From Gymnorhina tibicen (taxonomy: Eukaryota; Chordata; Aves; Passeriformes; Artamidae), in contig VXAZ01004023.1 of assembly GCA_013399875.1 (NCBI GenBank), positions 744,282 through 808,281 on the forward strand: a stretch of DNA of 64,000 bases. Reading direction: 5' to 3'. Positions 58,498-64,000 of this stretch are shown in pieces. Both the position numbers and the translations under genes were made by a program. The notes beneath the pieces are model-generated. The model had not been told where the DNA came from. It did no database searches and saw only the letters and a list, made by a program, of their open reading frames with translations. Every line of letters starts with the position of its first letter. The first letter of the stretch is position 1.

Positions 58498-61400
58498 TAT
58501 CCAAGTCTTTTCTCATTGCAGTATATGGGGCAACTCCCTCACTCCCTTCAATTCTCCTTCGAAAGTACCTTGTTCAAAACTCCAGTAATATTGATCTGCC
58601 AGTTCACACCAGCCCAAATCCAGTTTTTTCAATTAGTATTGGCTATTGATTCCACTTTTAGATTTCCTGTATTTTCTTAGGGAGTTATCTTGTTCTTTCT
58701 GAATTATTTCTCTACCCTGAGCACACTGATTGCACATGATACATGATGAAGGAACTGGATTAGTGCCAGAGATTTTAAGAAATATTGTGCGTGGAAGATG
58801 ACTGCTCCATGTTTTTTCTGGAATGGCTTGTGTAAAATGGAGGCATTCTGGCATATTTTACTCACCTTTCTGGTTTCTATACTCTTCTTCTCACAGCTTC
58901 AGTAAAATGGAGTCTTCTATTTTCATTCCTTTTGTGGGATGACAAGTAAAATATATGGAAAATGTGTAGGAAGACTTTTCACAATCACCAATTTCATCCC
59001 TGCAGCCCACTGAGATCTCGAACTGAATCACACCCCATCTTCTATGTGTCTGAAATAATTTCCATACTATTCTTTAAAATGGCAGCCAGGAGTCAGTGAG
59101 AGGCGGGTGCAGAGACATGAAACAGAAGAAAGTACAGTACCTGCCGAAATCTTTTTTCTGAAGTCAACGACTAGATCATCTGGCATCTCTGTCTGAAATC
59201 TAGATTTTCCTGTCTGAGGAACTCCTAAAAATAATTATGCTTTTAATCTTCATTACAAACAATGAGGATACTTCGCATGAATCTGTCTTCGTATATATTC
59301 TTCCAAAAAAATAGAGGAGGTAGCAGTTTGGAGTGAGGGATTTTGTGGTGGTTAGCAAGACATATGGTGTGCAGCATAAGGACCATACTGGATACAACTC
59401 AAGGCAGTAGCAAAATTCCCACCCACATCACCAGATCCGAACCTGGCCCATAAATACCTTCTTTATTAGACAAACCAGAGTAAAAATGACTTTTTAATTT
59501 ATATAAATAAGGGTTATTGTGAATGCCATTGAGGTCTCCCATGCCAGTGACACCTCACTGTCATAGGAGCTAATAGACTTGAAATGTGGGGAAAATGTAT
59601 GAAGATTAAGAAGGGTTTGTAGGACCTAAACTAAATATGCGGTGACAAGCATTTCCTGGAAATATTTCAGTATTTTGGGGAATATTTAGCTGAATAGCAC
59701 AGAGGTAACCATAGGCTGCATAACAGGGATACAGCATTTCATCTATTGATGCAAGTTGGCTGGATGACACATTTGTTCCTTGAGCTTCCTGTTTCCACAA
59801 ACTGCAAGGAAAATTGCCTCCAAACACCAAATCTGTGCTCCGATGGGTCAGCCCATGCTACTCCTGCAGAGTAAGTGGGTGTCTGACAGCAGTGTGACAG
59901 ATGCATCTTCAGTAGCCTCAGCAGGGCTAAAATATAAGTAGCAGATGGAAGATGTGGAAGCACAGATATCAGCATAGGCTACCAGCTAGACACTCCTCTT
60001 GTGTGACAAAGTGTAACTCACGGTCTCCACTGGAGCATTCCTGGGGCTGGTGAAACACGGCATCTTTGCTGCAGTCATACCCTGTGGTGCAGTAATAAGT
60101 TGTTCTGTGACAGCACTTTCATTGGAGCTTTTCTCCATGTACACTGCTGGCAGAATATGCAAACAAACACTCCAACAGTCCTAATTTCACAACAGACACA
60201 GTTATGGCAGCAATATTTTCTTCCTTTTCCAGACCATGTGTCAAATTTTACTTTGCTTTGAATGAAAGCAGAATTTTCTCCAGATGAAAAGATAAGGGAG
60301 ATCCCGTTAGATTGAAGACAAAACACCATAGGGAGAGTGAGGGCGCTGAAAAAAAGACAACTCTCCAGTGGTTTTTTTTCAGCTGTATTGATTTTTTTTT
60401 TTTTACACTTCTGTTTAATTTTAAATGAATAAAAATAATTTGTAGGCCTTAGGACCCTCAGGTACTGAAGCCTGCAGCAAATTTAAGCATACTTACCACT
60501 TCAAAGTCAACCAGGCTTTTTCTTATAGCAGACTAGTTAGCATTTCAGGAGGGAAAATTCCAGGGTATTTCTCACTGGAGATGAGCGTGGAGGAAATGCG
60601 CTTGACTTCCAGCAGAAATAAGGTGGTTTTGATATGTTGCCGTTTTTTATATAGGGCTGTTCCCTTTAATATATTCTCAATCCTCTGTTGTCCAGACAGT
60701 CACAGCTTCAGTCAATATGACCTGCACCATTCAAAATCTCTCCAAATTGGAGCAAATGCGCACTCTGAGGGCTTTCGGAGTTCTGGTTTTGGTGAGCTTA
60801 GGGATGTGTGGAAAGCTGTTCTGGTTTGAAGGGACAATTACTATAGATTTTTTTGATATGTTATGGCTAGACTAGAAGATCCCATTGGAGATGTGTGCCC
60901 AGCTGTGCAATGTGTCAGATGATAGTGTATATGAGGTCTTAATCAGTAAGGGAGTATCTGAAGCACATCGTGCTTTCAGTGTTGTTTACAAATTGTTCTG
61001 GTGGGGAAGCAAATTAAGAACTTGGATGGAAAATCCTAAATTTGACTCATAGTTCAGCCAAGAGTGATGGCTGAAAAGAAAATTTAGTGCAGTTTTAAGT
61101 GGCAGAAACTGGAGGGCCAAACCCCATTTTTTGCAGCTGGAGCATTGGTACCAACCCATGGAGGCCACAAGAACTTGATTGCTGCCTCCTTGGGGAGTTC
61201 TGCCAGAACTTCAGAGACGGAAAATTTGTTTGATGCTGATGGCATGTCAGCAGTTCCCAGTGGCAGACACTTAGTATTCTCAGTACCTCAGGCACCTCCA
61301 AGATAAAGCACCAAGTGAGGGGAGTAGGCACAGCTGCCAAGTCCCTTCCTGACTCTACCTATACCTGAAAATTTCATAAATAATTTTTCCCATCTCCTTT

Positions 61401-64000
61401 TTCTCCAGTATCAAGACTATGTTGGATCAGTAACTGATGTATTTAAAAAAAAAAGAAAAACGACCCTGATTCCTGTGTAAATCTTTCTGATCAGCTGAAA
61501 AGTGACATTTCTATTGTGCTGAATGAGATCAGTTCTCAACTGGGTACAAATAGCAAGAGAACAAACACCTCGGTTCACTTCAAAACCCATGATGAAGCCA
61601 CATCAACAGTTTTGCATGTTTCTTTCCACTCAGAAATACACAGGCTACATTTTTGAAGATCAGAACTTCATGGGCTTCCTGAAATAAACAGGGTGCAGAA
61701 AAGAAAAGAGTAATATTGGTGGCTGGATACTAATGTCCTTCTTGCTTAAGCTATCAGGTCTCATTATGATTTTGCATCTTTCAGCTAACTCTGAACTAAG
61801 TCCAGCACTCAGTGATATTGTGCTCATTTATTTTATGGTCTAGATCTCTATAGGCTTATAAAACAAGGACTGGATAATGCTTATTCATAGATTTATTATA
61901 TTTCATTTTCCAGTACAAATATACAAGAAAATACATCTAAGTATTCCAGACTTCTTTGTCATAAAACTAAAATAAAATCAATCTAAACCACAACTAATTT
62001 CAACCATCAGCAAAACATATTTTTCATTCACTCTTTCAAGGCCTTTCCTGCAACAGTCCTCAAGTCTTTAAAGGCAAGCGCTGCACTGGGAAGATCATTA
62101 AAACTTTTTTTTTTGACCAAGTGGAGGAAGAAGGTTCAAAGAAGAAGGCTTCCCACAGAGAACAAACTATCCTGTGAACATCTGAGCTACTGGAGTCAGA
62201 GTTTCTACTAAGCTATGTGTTATGATTGAGTTTGGTATCTGAGAAGATGCTATTTTGATTGACATTTTGGGGAAAATGGTTTCTTGCTTGTTAGGGTTTT
62301 ATCCCCCGCCGCTACCCTCCCCCCCACAACAATAGAATCATGAAGTCTCTCTCCAGAACAGATTCTCTGGTTGTTTTCACGTGGCCATCTCACAGGGACT
62401 CCCTCCTTCTCATATTTTTTAAAGATGTTAATTACCTTTGAATCCCTGCATCTGTGTCAAATTTGATTGAATCAGTCCAGAAGGATCAAACCCTTTGTGT
62501 CTGTGTGGAAAGCTGGATTTGCAAAACACCTGGAGGCTCTATTTTTAGGAACCCAGATTCTTTAATAACCTCCCTTTCTAAGTGAAAAGAGAAGACCATT
62601 CTTTGCTGACGGTGGCTAAGGCAGTATCCAACAGGTGTGGGATCCCTCCTCTACACAAGCGTGGTATGAACATGACATAGCTTGATGAGATATCCAGACA
62701 CACAATGAGAGGTGACTTGCAAATAGGATCATTTTACACAGGAAGCCAGATTTGCTGTCACTCACATTCACTCCCTTTGCCTAGCTGTGGCACCAAAGCT
62801 GACTTCAAAGGTAGCTCTGTCAGCAATCCCATCACCAGTGATTCCCTGGACTGAATGGTTTCCTTTCCTGTGGGGCAAACTGCTAAGTGACTCAGACTGT
62901 GCAAGATCCTTCCTTGTCATCTACATGTTGTCTTTGCTCCTCACTCATCTCAAGACCATTTCCATAAAAAAAACCTACTGAATTTCCAAACAATCAAGCA
63001 GAAATTTTCTCTTCCCAGCCTCGCCTGCCCAAATATCTGTTTTACAGCAAGGTTGGCCTAGAGACATCTGTTTTCGTGGTGCAGCACCACCTTATGACTG
63101 ATGGCTAGAATTTGACAACACTGTGGGAGATCCAGCAGTTTATTTCTTTTTGCGGGAAACAGAAAAAAAACATGGAAAAGTGGCAAATGAGCAAATAGAA
63201 GGAGGAGGTAAACTCCAGGAGGATCACCTCAGAGCTGAGCATAGCAATTCGCTGCTCTTTAAACCACATCCAGCCCAGAGTGACTTGTTTTGAAGCACTT
63301 AAAAATGCAACTGAGTGGAAATTGCTGAACAAAACGTTATAATGAACATGGGAGTTTCACTGAAGTGAGAGACATATTGCACACTGTTTTGTCTACTGAC
63401 TAATGCCACAGTCTAAGGGACAGGCATCACATCAAACAGAGGAGAGCAAGAAAACTCAGTGGCAACCCCCACTCACCCCAGCTGTGCTCTCTTGGCTCTG
63501 TGCTGAACATGGTGATCGTAGTCTGGCAGAGCTGTTGTAGAAAATGAGGTCTGGAACACTTAAAAACATTTTTGAGTGAATTCTGTTTATTAAACACCAC
63601 TGAGGCCTTTTATATCAATATTCAATCCTTTCAATAACTTGTTTTCCAACAGCACTAAATCACCCACCTCTTCTTCAGATCTTAATTAGGCCATCAATTA
63701 GGTAAATCACATCTGCTTGTCCTTTTACCACAGTTCCCCATGTACAGTAGCTCTGGATATTTTAGAATATACATCCATGTTGGCAAAGCAAGATTGGCAC
63801 TGCTCCCGATCCTGTTGCCACACACCCTCTGTTTTCGCAAGGGTGCACACAGATGCAGCAGGGTTGAGGATCACTTCTGCTGCAAATGAGTTGGGTCTGA
63901 ACAAGGGAGTTACTCTTGGCTGAAAACCCCTTAGTATACAGAAGTATAAACAAAATCAGCAATAAACGTTTGCATGACTGTGCACTCAGACTAATGATGA
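58498..64000. other. Intergenic, no gene recognised
   Basis: Unique DNA to the window edge. Short ORFs only (up to 84 codons), on both strands and overlapping, without recognisable domains. A C-rich patch lies at 62309-62330. No repeats of the CR1 or LTR type were seen. Confidence 0.6.

Noticed and set aside
1..64000. CRISPR arrays, operons, phage or other prokaryotic systems
   Set aside because: No regularly spaced repeats and no long intact coding frames. Introns and CR1 elements show this is bird-like nuclear DNA.
1..64000. tRNA, rRNA or other classical RNA genes
   Set aside because: I saw no A/B box pair with a cloverleaf, no rRNA core sequence and no convincing long microRNA hairpin.

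Overview
This is a 64-kb piece of vertebrate nuclear DNA, most likely from a bird. The evidence is several CR1 LINE 3' ends with the avian-type terminal sequence, low interspersed-repeat density, small exons with GT-AG introns, and a gene closely matching the solute carrier SLC26A7 of amniotes. No long open reading frame has a bacterial or viral layout. Most short ORFs here are chance.

Layout: positions 1-25855 carry the 3' part of SLC26A7 on the + strand. Ten coding exons (1631-1708, 3185-3280, 10214-10320, 12448-12514, 16204-16320, 18051-18099, 20788-20888, 23570-23624, 23714-23817, 25820-25855) add up to 810 nt, or 269 codons plus a TGA stop. All reading phases join correctly. They encode the last transmembrane segments of the anion transporter and its whole cytoplasmic C-terminal STAS domain. 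The 5' exons lie upstream of the window. Two splicing features stand out. One is an 89-bp intron with a GC donor. The other is an exon that opens with a donor-like GTGAGT directly after its acceptor.

Positions 25856-64000 look intergenic. They begin with the presumed long 3' UTR of SLC26A7, followed by unique, mostly AT-rich DNA. I see no convincing second protein-coding gene. In this block are CR1 fragments, an L2-like LINE relic, microsatellites and tandem duplications. A pair of about 120-bp direct repeats lies 1.3 kb apart. There is one strong isolated CpG island (about 45960-46295, containing one N), and a few stretches that may be conserved regulatory DNA, one with a PBX/HOX-MEIS type motif cluster. 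A likely solo LTR, a CR1 reverse-transcriptase fragment and two MIR-like SINE relics lie in the SLC26A7 introns.

I did not find a new biological system. The points most worth checking are the isolated CpG island, the GC-AG mini-intron, the recursive-splice-like exon start, the two in-frame donors of the 16204 exon, and the 57/58-kb direct repeat pair.
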